Assembly (NCBI GenBank): GCA_021648265.1
Contig: JAKITD010000007.1
Location: 1 to 64,000 of the forward strand
Source of the DNA: Flavobacteriaceae bacterium
GTDB lineage: Bacteria; Bacteroidota; Bacteroidia; Flavobacteriales; Flavobacteriaceae
Reading direction: 5' to 3'
Length of the DNA: 64,000 nt
Of this stretch, positions 43,678-52,839 are shown piece by piece. The notes under the pieces were generated by a model. That model saw only the letters and a list, made by a program, of their open reading frames with translations. It had not been told where the DNA came from and ran no database searches. The position numbers were made by a program, and so were the translations under genes. Position 1 is the first letter of the stretch. Each line of letters opens with the position of its first letter.

Positions 43678-44574
43678 ATGAAATGGTCGCAAGCAATCAC
43701 TCATTATCAAAATTACCTTCGCCTAGAACGAGGTCTTTCAGACAATACTATTTACAATTATTCTTTTGACATTAACAAACTTTGTTGTTGGTTAACGGAA
43801 AACACGATCGAAATTTCCCCTTTAAAAATTGAAAAGGAAACCCTTCAACAATTTAATTATCACATTGCTAAAGAAGTAAACGCTCGATCACAAATTAGAA
43901 TTATTTCAGGATTAAAAGGCTTTTTTAACTACCTAGTTTTTGAAGAGTACCGAAAAACAAACCCATTAGATCTTATTGAAAGCCCGAAAATAGGAAGAAA
44001 ATTACCTGACACACTTTCTATCGAAGAAATAGATGAATTAATTGCAACAATCGACCTAAGTACACCCCAAGGCGAACGAAACAGAGCTATTATTGAAACC
44101 CTTTATGGTTGCGGACTTCGGGTTTCTGAATTGATTAATCTAAAAATATCCGATTTATTTTTTAAAGAAGGCTTTATAAAAGTTACCGGAAAAGGCGATA
44201 AACAGCGTTTTGTTCCTATTGGGTCATTGACCATAAAATATATTGACACCTATCGAAAAGAAATTAGAAATCATCAAATTATCAAGCCGTTAGCTCAAGA
44301 TACCTTGTTTATAAACCGAAGAGGTAACGGATTAACAAGAGCAATGATATTTCATATTATAAAAGAACTAACTGAAAAAGCAGGAATTAATAAAAAAATA
44401 AGTCCGCATACTTTCCGGCATTCCTTTGCAACCCATTTATTAGAAAATGGTGCCGATCTTCGGGCCATTCAGCAAATGCTAGGACATGAAAGCATTACTA
44501 CTACAGAAATTTACACACACATAGACAAAAGTTATTTAAGTGAGGTTATGAATACTTTTCATCCTAGGAAGTAA
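43678..44574 (+). CDS. xerD: tyrosine recombinase of the XerC/XerD type
   Basis: Resolves chromosome dimers at dif by strand exchange. The 298-aa protein has an N-terminal SAM-like core-binding domain (residues 1-90: YLRLERGLSDNTIYNYSFDI) and a catalytic domain with the full R-K-H-R-H-Y set. Arg148 is in GLRVSEL, Lys172 in GKGDKQR, His244 and Arg247 in PHTFRH, His270 in LGHES and Tyr279 in TEIYTH. Length and lack of neighbouring phage genes argue for the housekeeping enzyme. Bacteroidota usually use one or two such proteins, so C versus D is not firm. Confidence 0.9.
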   Translation: MKWSQAITHYQNYLRLERGLSDNTIYNYSFDINKLCCWLTENTIEISPLKIEKETLQQFNYHIAKEVNARSQIRIISGLKGFFNYLVFEEYRKTNPLDLIESPKIGRKLPDTLSIEEIDELIATIDLSTPQGERNRAIIETLYGCGLRVSELINLKISDLFFKEGFIKVTGKGDKQRFVPIGSLTIKYIDTYRKEIRNHQIIKPLAQDTLFINRRGNGLTRAMIFHIIKELTEKAGINKKISPHTFRHSFATHLLENGADLRAIQQMLGHESITTTEIYTHIDKSYLSEVMNTFHPRK

Positions 44575-44576
44575 AT

Positions 44577-44610
44577 AGACCTGCTAGGTTTTTGAAAGCT
44601 AGCAGGATCT
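44577..44610. repeat. REP-like palindrome GACCTGCTAG...CTAGCAGG
   Basis: A 7-bp core stem (CTGCTAG / CTAGCAG) just after the xerD stop. It is a degenerate version of the 16-bp palindrome inside the MITE at 35088. It may also help terminate xerD transcription. Further on, AATTCGTGAAAATTCGTGAA and CCCCTTTAGGGG are additional short repeats. Confidence 0.5.
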
Positions 44611-44703
44611 TACAGTGTAACAAAAAATTCGTGAAAATTCGTGAAATTCGTGTCTTAAAAACTCCCCTTTAGGGGTTGGGGTAAAGACATTATAACTACA
44701 TTT

Positions 44704-44793
44704 ATGAGATTGCTTCAGCCAAAAAAGGCTTCGCAAAGACAAGTAAACTCATGAGATTGCTTCTACTCAAAGGCGTATCGCAAAGACAGTAAG
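44704..44793. repeat. tandem pair of REP-like elements
   Basis: Two copies of about 45 bases lie head to tail. Each starts ATGAGATTGCTTC and ends TCGCAAAGACA(A)GTAA. Related copies occur at 10651 (inverted) and in part at 32306. They fill the gap between xerD and rny. Confidence 0.6.
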
Positions 44794-44807
44794 ATTAGAG
44801 TCCAGAC

Positions 44808-46373
44808 TTACTTAGCAATATTCACCGCACGAGTTTCTCTAATTACTGTAATTTTTACTTGTCCTGGATAGGTCATTTCAGTTTGAATTTTCTGAGAAAT
44901 ACTAAACGATAACTCAGCTGCTTTTTCGTCACTTACTTTTTCGCTTTCAACCATTACCCGTAGCTCACGACCAGCTTGAATCGCATAGGCTTTATTTACA
45001 CCTTTAAATCCGAAGGCTACATCTTCCAAATCCTTTAAACGTTGAATGTACGAATCTAAAACTTGACGTCTTGCTCCTGGTCTTGCTCCGCTTATTGCAT
45101 CACAAACCTGAACAATTGGCGATAATAAAGTTGTCATTTCTACTTCATCGTGATGGGCTCCAATAGCATTACAAACATCAGGTTTTTCACCAAATTTTTC
45201 TGCCAATTGCATTCCTAATAAAGCGTGAGGAAGTTCTGTTTCTGTTTCTGGCACTTTTCCTATATCGTGTAAAAGTCCTGCTCTTTTTGCTAGTTTTGGA
45301 TTTAATCCTAATTCCGAAGCCATCACACCACAAAGTTTTGCTACTTCACGTGAGTGTTGTAATAAATTCTGTCCATAAGAAGAACGGAATTTCATACGAC
45401 CTACTGCTTTTATTAATTCTGGATGCAATCCGTGAATTCCTAAATCGATTACCGTTCGTTTACCAACTTCTTTAATTTCTTCTTCTATTTGTTTGGTCGT
45501 TTTTTTAACAACTTCTTCAATTCGTGCTGGATGAATACGACCATCGGTTACTAATTTATGTAATGACAAACGTGCAATTTCTCTTCTAACCGAATCAAAA
45601 CAAGACAAAATAATCGCATCTGGAGTATCATCTACAATTATCTCTACTCCTGTTGCTGCTTCAATTGCTCTAATATTTCTTCCTTCACGACCAATAATTC
45701 TACCTTTAACATCGTCGCTTTCTAAGTTAAAAACAGATACACAATTATCTATCGATTCTTCAGCACCAATACGCTGTATAGTGTTAATTATCACTTTTTT
45801 AGCTTCTTGTTGTGCTGTTAGTTTTGCTTCCTCTAAAGAATTTTGAATGTATGCCATCGCATCAGTTTTGGCTTCATCTTTAATACTTTCTAACAGTTGT
45901 GCTTTGGCATCTTCGGCAGATAAACTAGAAATTACTTCTAATTGTTCTACTTGTCTGCGGTGCATTTTATCTAATTCGGTTTGACGCTTATCTAAAAATG
46001 AAAGACGCTCGTCGTAATCTTTTTTCTTTGTTTCAAATTCTGCAGAAGTATTTTTAGCTTTTGCTAATTCGCTGGTGGCTTTCGATTCTTTATCACGAGT
46101 ACGTTTTTCAGCTTCAATTATTTTTTTATCTCTATTTAAAATTACTCGTTCGTGCTCAACTTTAAGTTCTAAAAATTTTTCTTTAGCTTGAAGCATCTTG
46201 TCTTTCTTCAAGTTCTCTGCATCTTTACCAGCTTGTTTTGTAATGTTAGTTGCTCTTTTTTTAGCTGATTTTATTATATGAGAGGCTTTGTTTTTTTCAA
46301 GCATTTTTGCAATTGCAAACCCTATGATTAGTGTAACTATGCCTACTATAATGAGTATGATTGTATTGTCCAT
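44808..46373 (-). CDS. rny: ribonuclease Y
   Basis: Membrane-anchored endoribonuclease that starts mRNA decay. The ATG at 46373 gives 521 aa, the family length. An upstream in-frame ATG at 46421 abuts the 6S-like RNA terminator and adds a non-conserved leader, so it was rejected. Order of parts: membrane helix ([20 protein letters not shown]), long coiled coil, KH domain ([20 protein letters not shown]), HD domain with LLHDIGK, and a C-terminal domain ending [15 protein letters not shown]. Confidence 0.96.
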   Translation of the reverse strand: MDNTIILIIVGIVTLIIGFAIAKMLEKNKASHIIKSAKKRATNITKQAGKDAENLKKDKMLQAKEKFLELKVEHERVILNRDKKIIEAEKRTRDKESKATSELAKAKNTSAEFETKKKDYDERLSFLDKRQTELDKMHRRQVEQLEVISSLSAEDAKAQLLESIKDEAKTDAMAYIQNSLEEAKLTAQQEAKKVIINTIQRIGAEESIDNCVSVFNLESDDVKGRIIGREGRNIRAIEAATGVEIIVDDTPDAIILSCFDSVRREIARLSLHKLVTDGRIHPARIEEVVKKTTKQIEEEIKEVGKRTVIDLGIHGLHPELIKAVGRMKFRSSYGQNLLQHSREVAKLCGVMASELGLNPKLAKRAGLLHDIGKVPETETELPHALLGMQLAEKFGEKPDVCNAIGAHHDEVEMTTLLSPIVQVCDAISGARPGARRQVLDSYIQRLKDLEDVAFGFKGVNKAYAIQAGRELRVMVESEKVSDEKAAELSFSISQKIQTEMTYPGQVKITVIRETRAVNIAK

Positions 46374-46421
46374 TTGTTTTAAATTTAAACTCAGGTCTTT
46401 GTTAACTAGAGTTTTATTCAT

Positions 46422-46595
46422 AAAAAAAGCCTACATTAATAGCTGTGTTTTGAATAAACCCCTTAAAACAAGTTTAGGGCTAATAAGTTGGTCAAGTATC
46501 CGCTCTCCCTAGGGACACGGCACGCTTTTACAACTGTAACTCACCCTTTCTAAAGAATTCGTGTTGAGTTTAACAAAAGTAGTATTAATGTAGGC
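46422..46595 (-). ncRNA. ssrS: 6S RNA (6S-Flavo type), probable
   Basis: A roughly 174-base minus-strand unit lies between zapA and rny, the place where Flavobacteriaceae carry 6S RNA. Its ends pair as a perfect 13-bp closing stem (GCCTACATTAATA / TATTAATGTAGGC). The 3' end runs into seven T residues, and the interior holds partly self-complementary segments around CCCTAGGGAG. 6S RNA binds RNA polymerase by imitating an open promoter. Just inside the 5' arm is TACTTTTG (46574-46581), itself a -7 consensus. Family assignment rests on position and structure, not on a covariance search. Confidence 0.7.
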
Positions 46596-46618
46596 AGTAA
46601 CCTTATATTTAAAGAACG

Positions 46619-46909
46619 TTACGATTTAAAATCGTGCAACATTTGGTTCAAACTACCTAGTTTTTCTTCCACATGTTGGCTATCTTCTATAGTATCTATT
46701 TGTTTTTGTTCTACCTGAGTTGCAAATTGCAAAGCACACATTGCCAATACATCTTGCTTATCTCTAACGGCATAACTTTTTTCAAACCTTTTAATCATTA
46801 CTTCTATCTTCTTGGCTGCTTTTCTAAGCCCTTCTTCTTGCTCTGGAGTTGTTGTTAATGGATAAACTCGGTCTGCAATGGATAGTTTTATTTTTTGTTG
46901 GTTTGACAT
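46619..46909 (-). CDS. zapA: cell division protein ZapA
   Basis: Bundles FtsZ filaments at midcell. The start at 46909 (MSNQQKIKLSIADRVYPLT) gives 96 aa, normal for ZapA; the longer frame to 46942 overlaps the upstream gene. The N-terminal beta-alpha head is followed by a helix that forms a coiled coil (ALQFATQVEQKQIDTIEDSQ). It is 8 bases downstream of the coiled-coil partner gene and upstream of the 6S-like RNA. Confidence 0.9.
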   Translation of the reverse strand: MSNQQKIKLSIADRVYPLTTTPEQEEGLRKAAKKIEVMIKRFEKSYAVRDKQDVLAMCALQFATQVEQKQIDTIEDSQHVEEKLGSLNQMLHDFKS

Positions 46910-46917
46910 TTTAAAAT

Positions 46918-47208
46918 TTATTCGGAAAGTTGGGTTATACATTTATCAATTTCCCGAACCAATTCATTTATTTTGAGTTTTGTTTCTCGTTTATTTTCAT
47001 TACTGCCAAGTATTGAATTTGCTAACTTTAATGTATTACATTCTTCACGCCATTTATCAATTTCTTCTTTAAATTGACTTTGTTGTGACTTCAATAAAGC
47101 GAACTCTTCTGCCAATTGTTGCTTTGATTGCTTCAGATTATTATATTCCTGAAGTAAGTTGCTAACCCTATTTTCAAGAGAATCAACAATTTCTGAAAGA
47201 TTGCTCAT
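46918..47208 (-). CDS. ZapB-like coiled-coil protein
   Basis: The 96-aa protein is almost wholly a heptad-patterned coiled coil (LENRVSNLLQEYNNLKQSKQ through FKEEIDKWREECNTLKLANS). It lies directly upstream of zapA with an 8-base gap, so the two are probably made together. In E. coli ZapA works with the coiled-coil ZapB. This protein may be a functional analogue; sequence homology to ZapB is not demonstrated. The N-terminal MSNLSEIVDSLENRV start is clear. Confidence 0.75.
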   Translation of the reverse strand: MSNLSEIVDSLENRVSNLLQEYNNLKQSKQQLAEEFALLKSQQSQFKEEIDKWREECNTLKLANSILGSNENKRETKLKINELVREIDKCITQLSE

Positions 47209-47234
47209 TAAAATTTATTTCAATACTATGTTTA

Positions 47235-47242
47235 CAAAGTTA
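47235..47242 (-). promoter_or_regulatory. -7 promoter element of the zapB-like/zapA operon
   Basis: The minus strand reads TAACTTTG, an exact TAnnTTTG match, 27 bases before the ATG. Confidence 0.5.
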
Positions 47243-47359
47243 ACAATCGATAGCTTAAATGCCAATTAAAATCAAATTATTTTTGTATTATTGAACAACT
47301 AATTCAATTAATTGGTTTCTACTCCCCTTTTATTTATAGCATATTCTTAATTTTACACT

Positions 47360-49045
47360 ATGAAAAGAATTTGTTATTTATTGATTTTATTCGGAAATAT
47401 ACTCGTTGCTCAACAAAATATTCCTACCGATTATTTTAACAATCCTTTAGATATTCCACTTATTCTTGCTGGAAGTTTTGGTGAACTTAGGAACAATCAT
47501 TTTCATAGCGGGCTTGACATTAAAACCCAACAACGCGAAGGAATTCCAGTATATGCTCCCGCCGATGGTTATGTGAGTAGAATAAAAATTTCGCATTATG
47601 GCTACGGAAAAGCATTGTACATAAAACATCCAAACGGTTACAGTACGGTATATGCACATTTAAAAAAATACGGTGACACTATTCAGGAAATTATAAAAAA
47701 AGCCCAATATAAAAAGGAAACTTTCGAAATAGAATTGTTTCCTAAGGCAGCAGAAATTCCAGTTAAAAAAGGAGATTTAATAGGCTATACTGGAAATACG
47801 GGAAGTAGCGGTGGTCCTCACCTTCATTTTGAAATTCGTGATACAAATTCACGTCCTATGAATCCGTTATTGTTCGGGATTGAAATACCCGATACCAAAA
47901 AACCAATTATTAATGGTGTTTTTGCTTATCCTTTAGGGAAAGATGCGCAGATCAATCAATCACAAAACCCCATTAAAATACGATTAATTCTTCAAAAAGA
48001 CGGCTCTTATAAAACTGAAAACATTACTGCCTTCGGAAAAATTGGATTCGGTGTTTCCACCCACGATCAACAAAATGGCGCTTCTAATAAAAACGGGGTT
48101 TATAAAATTGAAACTTTTTGCAATGGTATGGAAAAATTTGAAGTTACCTTCGAAAAATTCTCATTTTCAGAAACTAGATATCTAAACAGATTTATTGATT
48201 ATGAATATTACAAAAACAATCGAAGTAGAATTCAAAAACTTTTTAGACAACCAAACAATCCATTAAGTATTATTAAAAAGGAAGACGAGCAAGGATGTAT
48301 TGTTATTGAAAACGACTTAACATCTACTTACACCATCGAAGTTTCTGATTTTAAAAATAATAAAATAACAATTTCAATACCAATAAATGGTAAAAAACAA
48401 GACATTTTAAAACCTCGTGATATTACAAAAACCACCGATTTTATTTATGCCAATGAAGGGACTTCTATCACAAAAGGTAAATTTAGTGTTTACATTCCCG
48501 CAGATGCCTTGTATGAAAATGTATATTTAGACATTCAAGCAAAAAGTGACACATTAAAATTGCATAAAGATGTAATTCCGCTTCATAAAAACATTACAAT
48601 TTCGACAGATATTTCAAACTATAAAGGCGATCATCTCGACAAATTATATATAGGAAGGCTTAATTATAAAGGAGATCCATATTACAACTATACCTACAGA
48701 AAAGGCAATAAACTTTCTGCAAAAACAAAAACCTTTGGCTCATATATTTTAGTTGCAGACACTACCGCTCCTACTATTAAACCAATTAATTTTCAGAATA
48801 AAAAATGGTTGAGTAAAAACAAAACATTGAAAATAAAAATCACTGACGATTTAAGCGGAATTAGTTCCTATCGAGCAACGATTAATGGAAAATTTATTTT
48901 AATGGAATATAATTACAAAAAAGACGTTCTTACTTATAATTTTCAAGATGAAATAATTTCGGAATCTGAAAATAATTTGAAACTAATTGTTATTGATAAT
49001 GTTGGAAATAATGCTACATTTGAAGCAACATTTTTCAGAAAATAA
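47360..49045 (+). CDS. exported M23 family metallopeptidase
   Basis: A probable peptidoglycan endopeptidase of 561 aa with a signal peptide (MKRICYLLILFGNILVAQ). The LytM site is early: HxxxD in HFHSGLDI (His49, Asp53) and HxH in GGPHLHFE near residue 152. The other two thirds are beta-sandwich modules, ending in an Ig-like unit (LKIKITDDLSGISSYRATIN). This layout of early M23 and long C-terminal part is common in Bacteroidota. A TonB receptor gene follows after 15 bases. Confidence 0.9.
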   Translation: MKRICYLLILFGNILVAQQNIPTDYFNNPLDIPLILAGSFGELRNNHFHSGLDIKTQQREGIPVYAPADGYVSRIKISHYGYGKALYIKHPNGYSTVYAHLKKYGDTIQEIIKKAQYKKETFEIELFPKAAEIPVKKGDLIGYTGNTGSSGGPHLHFEIRDTNSRPMNPLLFGIEIPDTKKPIINGVFAYPLGKDAQINQSQNPIKIRLILQKDGSYKTENITAFGKIGFGVSTHDQQNGASNKNGVYKIETFCNGMEKFEVTFEKFSFSETRYLNRFIDYEYYKNNRSRIQKLFRQPNNPLSIIKKEDEQGCIVIENDLTSTYTIEVSDFKNNKITISIPINGKKQDILKPRDITKTTDFIYANEGTSITKGKFSVYIPADALYENVYLDIQAKSDTLKLHKDVIPLHKNITISTDISNYKGDHLDKLYIGRLNYKGDPYYNYTYRKGNKLSAKTKTFGSYILVADTTAPTIKPINFQNKKWLSKNKTLKIKITDDLSGISSYRATINGKFILMEYNYKKDVLTYNFQDEIISESENNLKLIVIDNVGNNATFEATFFRK

Positions 49046-49060
49046 AAACCTAACAAACAT

Positions 49061-51523
49061 TTGAAAACTTCTACTTTACTCCTCCTATTCCTATTTTTTA
49101 TAACCACTGGAAGCCTTTTAGCACAAAATGCAATTATTAAAGGTGTGGTATTAGATGAAAATAACTCACCTGTTTCAGAAGTTAATGTAACTGTTGGCGG
49201 TGAAGGAACACAAACAGACTTTGATGGATTTTACACATTAGAAGTGCCTTCTGGTCAAGAAATTATTGTGATTTTTTCGCATTTAAGTTTTAAAAATGTA
49301 CAAGTTACCATACCTGAATTAACACCAAATTCAGATTTTGAAATGAATCCAGTTATGAAAATAGACGTGGAACAAATTGGCACGGTTGTTATTTCAAGAA
49401 AAAGAAGAAAACGAATTGAAGGTATTACCACTATTAGCCCAGAAACAATTCGTCGTATTCCAGGTGCAAATGCTGGTGTTGAGAATTTAATAAAATCGCT
49501 CCCAGGAGTTAATGGTAATAATGAGTTAAGTACCCAATACGCTGTACGTGGCGGAAATTACGATGAAAACTTGGTTTATGTAAACGAAATTGAAGTTTAC
49601 AGACCCTTCTTAATTAGAAGTGGTCAACAAGAAGGATTTAGCTTTGTAAATACCGATTTAACCTCGAAAGTAGATTTTTCGGCTGGAGGGTTTCAAGCAA
49701 AATACGGAGATAAATTATCCTCGGTTTTAGATATCTCGTATCGCAAACCTGTAGCTTTTGAAGCATCTGCAGATTTAAGTTTACTAGGTGCTAATGTTTC
49801 GGCGGGTGGTGCTTCAAAAGACGGACGTTTTACAGGAATTGTTGGTGTACGTTACAGAGATAACAGTCTTTTTGTAAACGCACGAGAAACTGAAACAAAT
49901 TTCAGGCCTGTTTTTGCTGATGCCCAAACATACTTTACTTATAAGTTTTCTAATAAATTTGAATTGGGTTTTCTCGGAAACATTACTGTTAACGATTACC
50001 AATTCGAACCACTAACAAGGCAAACAAATTTTGGAACTATTGCAGATCCTGTGGCTTTATTGGTTTCTTATGAAGGACAAGAAAAAAGTAGATACGACAC
50101 CTATTTTGGTGCTTTAAAAGCTACTTATGTGGTTTCAGATGATTTTACTGCAAAGTTAATTGGGTCAATCTATCAAACAACTGAACAAGAATATTTTGAC
50201 ATTTTAGCCGAATACCGTTTGGGTGAAGTAAACACCGATATTGGAGGTGAAAATTTAGGTGAAGTAGATTTTACTGAAGGAATTGGCTCACAACTAACTC
50301 ACGCTCGTAACGATTTAGACGCACTAATCATCAATCTGCAACATAAAGGTATTTTATCTATTGAAGACAATCGTATTGAATACGGAATTAAATATACACA
50401 CGAAGATATTCGGGATCGTATTCAGGAATATGAAATTATAGATTCCGCAGGATTTTCTATACGTCCACCAATTTATCCTGAAAATAACGAACCTTACAAT
50501 CCATTTAATTCTCCTATTGTGCCTTATACAAACGTAAGAGCAACAAACGATGTGCAAATAGACCGTATTTCTGGATTTGTACAATGGAGCCGAAGAACAA
50601 CTTTAGGCGAAAGCGATTTATGGTTAAACGCTGGTGTACGAGCACATAACTGGACTGTAAGCGGAAAGGGATTAAAAAGTAATACACAAACAGTTTTTAG
50701 TCCAAGAGTACAAGCCTCTTTAAAACCTAACTGGGAGGCTGATATGTTGTTTAGAATCTCTGGTGGGTTTTACCATCAACCCCCTTTTTATAGAGAATTA
50801 CGTGACTCTTTAGGAATTGTTAATCCTGAAGTAAAAGCACAACAATCCATTCATATTGTTTTAGGAAACGATTATAGTTTTAAACTTTGGGACAGACCGT
50901 TTACTTTAAATTCTGAAATTTATTACAAGTCATTATCAAACGTAAATCCTTACACTTTAGAAAACGTCCGAATTCGTTACCGAGCAAGAAATGATGCAAC
51001 AGCCTATGCTTATGGATTGGATTTGAGATTGGCAGGTGAATTTGTTCCAGGAACTGAAAGTTGGGTAAGTTTTGGTTATTTAAAAACTGAAGAAAACATT
51101 AATAATCGTGGGTATATTTTTAGACCTACAGATCAGCGTTTAAAATTTGCTGTTTTATTTCAAGATTATGTAAAAGTAATTCCAGACTTAAAGCTTTATC
51201 TTAATTTAACCTATAATACAGGATTACCTGGAGGTTCCCCGAGTTATGCAGATCCTTATGATTATCAAACAAGACTACCCGATTATAAAAGAGTGGATTT
51301 AGGTTTTTCGTATGTTTTGATTCATAAAGAGAAAAGATTTAAATCTGGTTGGAGAAAACCGTTTAAAGAATTATCTGTTGGGTTGGAAATATTTAATATT
51401 TTTGATGTACAAAATTCTATTACCAATACGTTTGTACGTGATGTTTACACCAAAGTACAATATGCAATTCCTAATTTCTTAACGCCAAGAGTGTTTAACG
51501 TTAGAATTACCTCTAAGTTTTAA
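49061..51523 (+). CDS. TonB-dependent outer-membrane receptor
   Basis: The 820-aa protein starts at TTG (no in-frame ATG is near) and has a signal peptide (KTSTLLLLFLFFITTGSLLAQ). A carboxypeptidase-regulatory-like domain (IKGVVLDENNSPVSEVNVTV) spans about residues 24-105. The plug (NLIKSLPGVNGNNELSTQYA, then VRGGNYDENLVYVNE) and a 22-strand-type barrel ending NVRITSKF follow. There is no SusD partner, so a polysaccharide system is unlikely. The substrate is unknown. It lies 15 bases after the M23 gene. Confidence 0.93.
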   Translation: MKTSTLLLLFLFFITTGSLLAQNAIIKGVVLDENNSPVSEVNVTVGGEGTQTDFDGFYTLEVPSGQEIIVIFSHLSFKNVQVTIPELTPNSDFEMNPVMKIDVEQIGTVVISRKRRKRIEGITTISPETIRRIPGANAGVENLIKSLPGVNGNNELSTQYAVRGGNYDENLVYVNEIEVYRPFLIRSGQQEGFSFVNTDLTSKVDFSAGGFQAKYGDKLSSVLDISYRKPVAFEASADLSLLGANVSAGGASKDGRFTGIVGVRYRDNSLFVNARETETNFRPVFADAQTYFTYKFSNKFELGFLGNITVNDYQFEPLTRQTNFGTIADPVALLVSYEGQEKSRYDTYFGALKATYVVSDDFTAKLIGSIYQTTEQEYFDILAEYRLGEVNTDIGGENLGEVDFTEGIGSQLTHARNDLDALIINLQHKGILSIEDNRIEYGIKYTHEDIRDRIQEYEIIDSAGFSIRPPIYPENNEPYNPFNSPIVPYTNVRATNDVQIDRISGFVQWSRRTTLGESDLWLNAGVRAHNWTVSGKGLKSNTQTVFSPRVQASLKPNWEADMLFRISGGFYHQPPFYRELRDSLGIVNPEVKAQQSIHIVLGNDYSFKLWDRPFTLNSEIYYKSLSNVNPYTLENVRIRYRARNDATAYAYGLDLRLAGEFVPGTESWVSFGYLKTEENINNRGYIFRPTDQRLKFAVLFQDYVKVIPDLKLYLNLTYNTGLPGGSPSYADPYDYQTRLPDYKRVDLGFSYVLIHKEKRFKSGWRKPFKELSVGLEIFNIFDVQNSITNTFVRDVYTKVQYAIPNFLTPRVFNVRITSKF

Positions 51524-51584
51524 GGAAAATTATTTAGGTTATTTCTTTCTAGTTGATATAATTAAAAGGAAAAATATTTTATTT

Positions 51585-51610
51585 GATCATTTCGGCTCCG
51601 CCCAATGACC
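51585..51610. repeat. short palindromic repeat GATCATT...AATGACC
   Basis: GATCATTTCGGCTCCGCCCA followed by ATGACC forms an imperfect hairpin between the convergent TonB receptor and cysteine desulfurase genes. Confidence 0.35.
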
Positions 51611-51621
51611 AGAATAACACA

Positions 51622-52770
51622 TTAATTATTAATAATTTTCTTCAAAACCCCAATAACATAATCTACTTCTTCCAGAGTATTAAAGATAGAAAATGAAAAC
51701 CGTATGGATGGATATTGCATTTCTTTTTTCGAAAGGATTTCAGTTAAGACATGTGAACCTCCTACAGCACCACTCTGGCAAGCAGATCCTTTGGAGCAAG
51801 CAATACCTTTTAAATCTAATTGAAACAATAACATCGTAGCTTTTTCTGGAGAAATTGGCAACAATATATTTAATAAGGTATAGGTGCTTTTTTCATTATC
51901 GCCACAGTAACCATTCAATTTTACCGAGGGAATTTCTTGTAAAAGCTGTTCTTTAAAATAATTTTTTACTCCTTTAATATAAACAACTTCTTTTTCTAAA
52001 TCTCGATACGAAATTTCCAACGCTTTTGTTAAGCCAGCGATTGCATACACTGCTTCGGTACCTGCACGTAAACCTCGTTCTTGTTCTCCTCCAATTATTA
52101 AAGGTTTTAATCCAGAATTTTTTCTGATAAATGCAAACCCAACTCCCTTCGGTCCGTGAAACTTATGTGCTGAAACTGCAGCAAAATCGAGAGGTATTTT
52201 TGAAAAATCCAATTTATAATGACCAACAGATTGTACGGTATCGCTATGAAACAAGCTACTGTTTTCTTTACATAAAACTGCAACTTTAGCAATATCAAGT
52301 TTGTTGCCAACTTCATTATTAACGTGCATTAAGCTTACTAACGTCTTTTTGGAAGAAGATTTTAAAAGGTTTTCTAAATGCGTATAATCTACCATTCCCT
52401 TTGCATCTAAATGTACAATATCCACTTGCAAATTACAGGTATTTGCAAGACTTTCAATGGTATGTAAAACAGCGTGATGTTCTACTTTACTCGTTATAAT
52501 TCTTTTCACTTCTAAATCACGAACACAGCTATTCAGAATTAAATTATCCGCTTCTGTTCCTCCTGAAGTAAAAATAATTTCAGCAGCAGAAACCTTAAAA
52601 TGTGCTGCAATTTCTTTCCGACAATTTTCCAAAACCGATTTCGAACTTCTTCCAAAAGAATGTGTAGAAGAAGGGTTTCCATATTCGGTTGCTAAAACTT
52701 CCGAAATTTTTTCAACAACTTCATTACGAACTTGTGTAGTTGCCGCATTATCAAAATATACTTTTCTCAT
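51622..52770 (-). CDS. cysteine desulfurase (NifS/IscS family)
   Basis: Takes sulfur from cysteine for Fe-S clusters or thiolated tRNA, using pyridoxal phosphate. The 382-aa protein starts MRKVYFDNAATTQVR. It has the PLP lysine Lys203 in SAHKFHGPKG and the active cysteine in ACSKGSACQSG (Cys325 or Cys331, the latter at the usual loop position). Bacteroidota also have SufS; this is the group I type. No iscU or mnmA is adjacent, so the acceptor is unclear. Confidence 0.92.
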   Translation of the reverse strand: MRKVYFDNAATTQVRNEVVEKISEVLATEYGNPSSTHSFGRSSKSVLENCRKEIAAHFKVSAAEIIFTSGGTEADNLILNSCVRDLEVKRIITSKVEHHAVLHTIESLANTCNLQVDIVHLDAKGMVDYTHLENLLKSSSKKTLVSLMHVNNEVGNKLDIAKVAVLCKENSSLFHSDTVQSVGHYKLDFSKIPLDFAAVSAHKFHGPKGVGFAFIRKNSGLKPLIIGGEQERGLRAGTEAVYAIAGLTKALEISYRDLEKEVVYIKGVKNYFKEQLLQEIPSVKLNGYCGDNEKSTYTLLNILLPISPEKATMLLFQLDLKGIACSKGSACQSGAVGGSHVLTEILSKKEMQYPSIRFSFSIFNTLEEVDYVIGVLKKIINN

Positions 52771-52774
52771 ACTT

Positions 52775-52782
52775 CAAAAATA
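52775..52782 (-). promoter_or_regulatory. -7 promoter element of the cysteine desulfurase gene
   Basis: The minus strand reads TATTTTTG, a TAnnTTTG match, only 4 bases before the ATG, implying a leaderless or nearly leaderless mRNA. Confidence 0.45.
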
Positions 52783-52839
52783 CGTTTAATTATAGTTTTC
52801 TAATAAAGAAAATTGTTACTTTGTCATTATTGTTTAGTT

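Noticed and set aside
43678-44574. The Xer recombinase as integrase of the cassette array
   Set aside because: It is 17 kb away and has the length and motifs of housekeeping XerC/D, without the extra domain of integron integrases. No attI-like site is seen beside it.
46374-46421. Longer start for RNase Y
   Set aside because: The upstream ATG sits against the 6S-like terminator, and the 521-aa form already has the normal length and N-terminal membrane helix.
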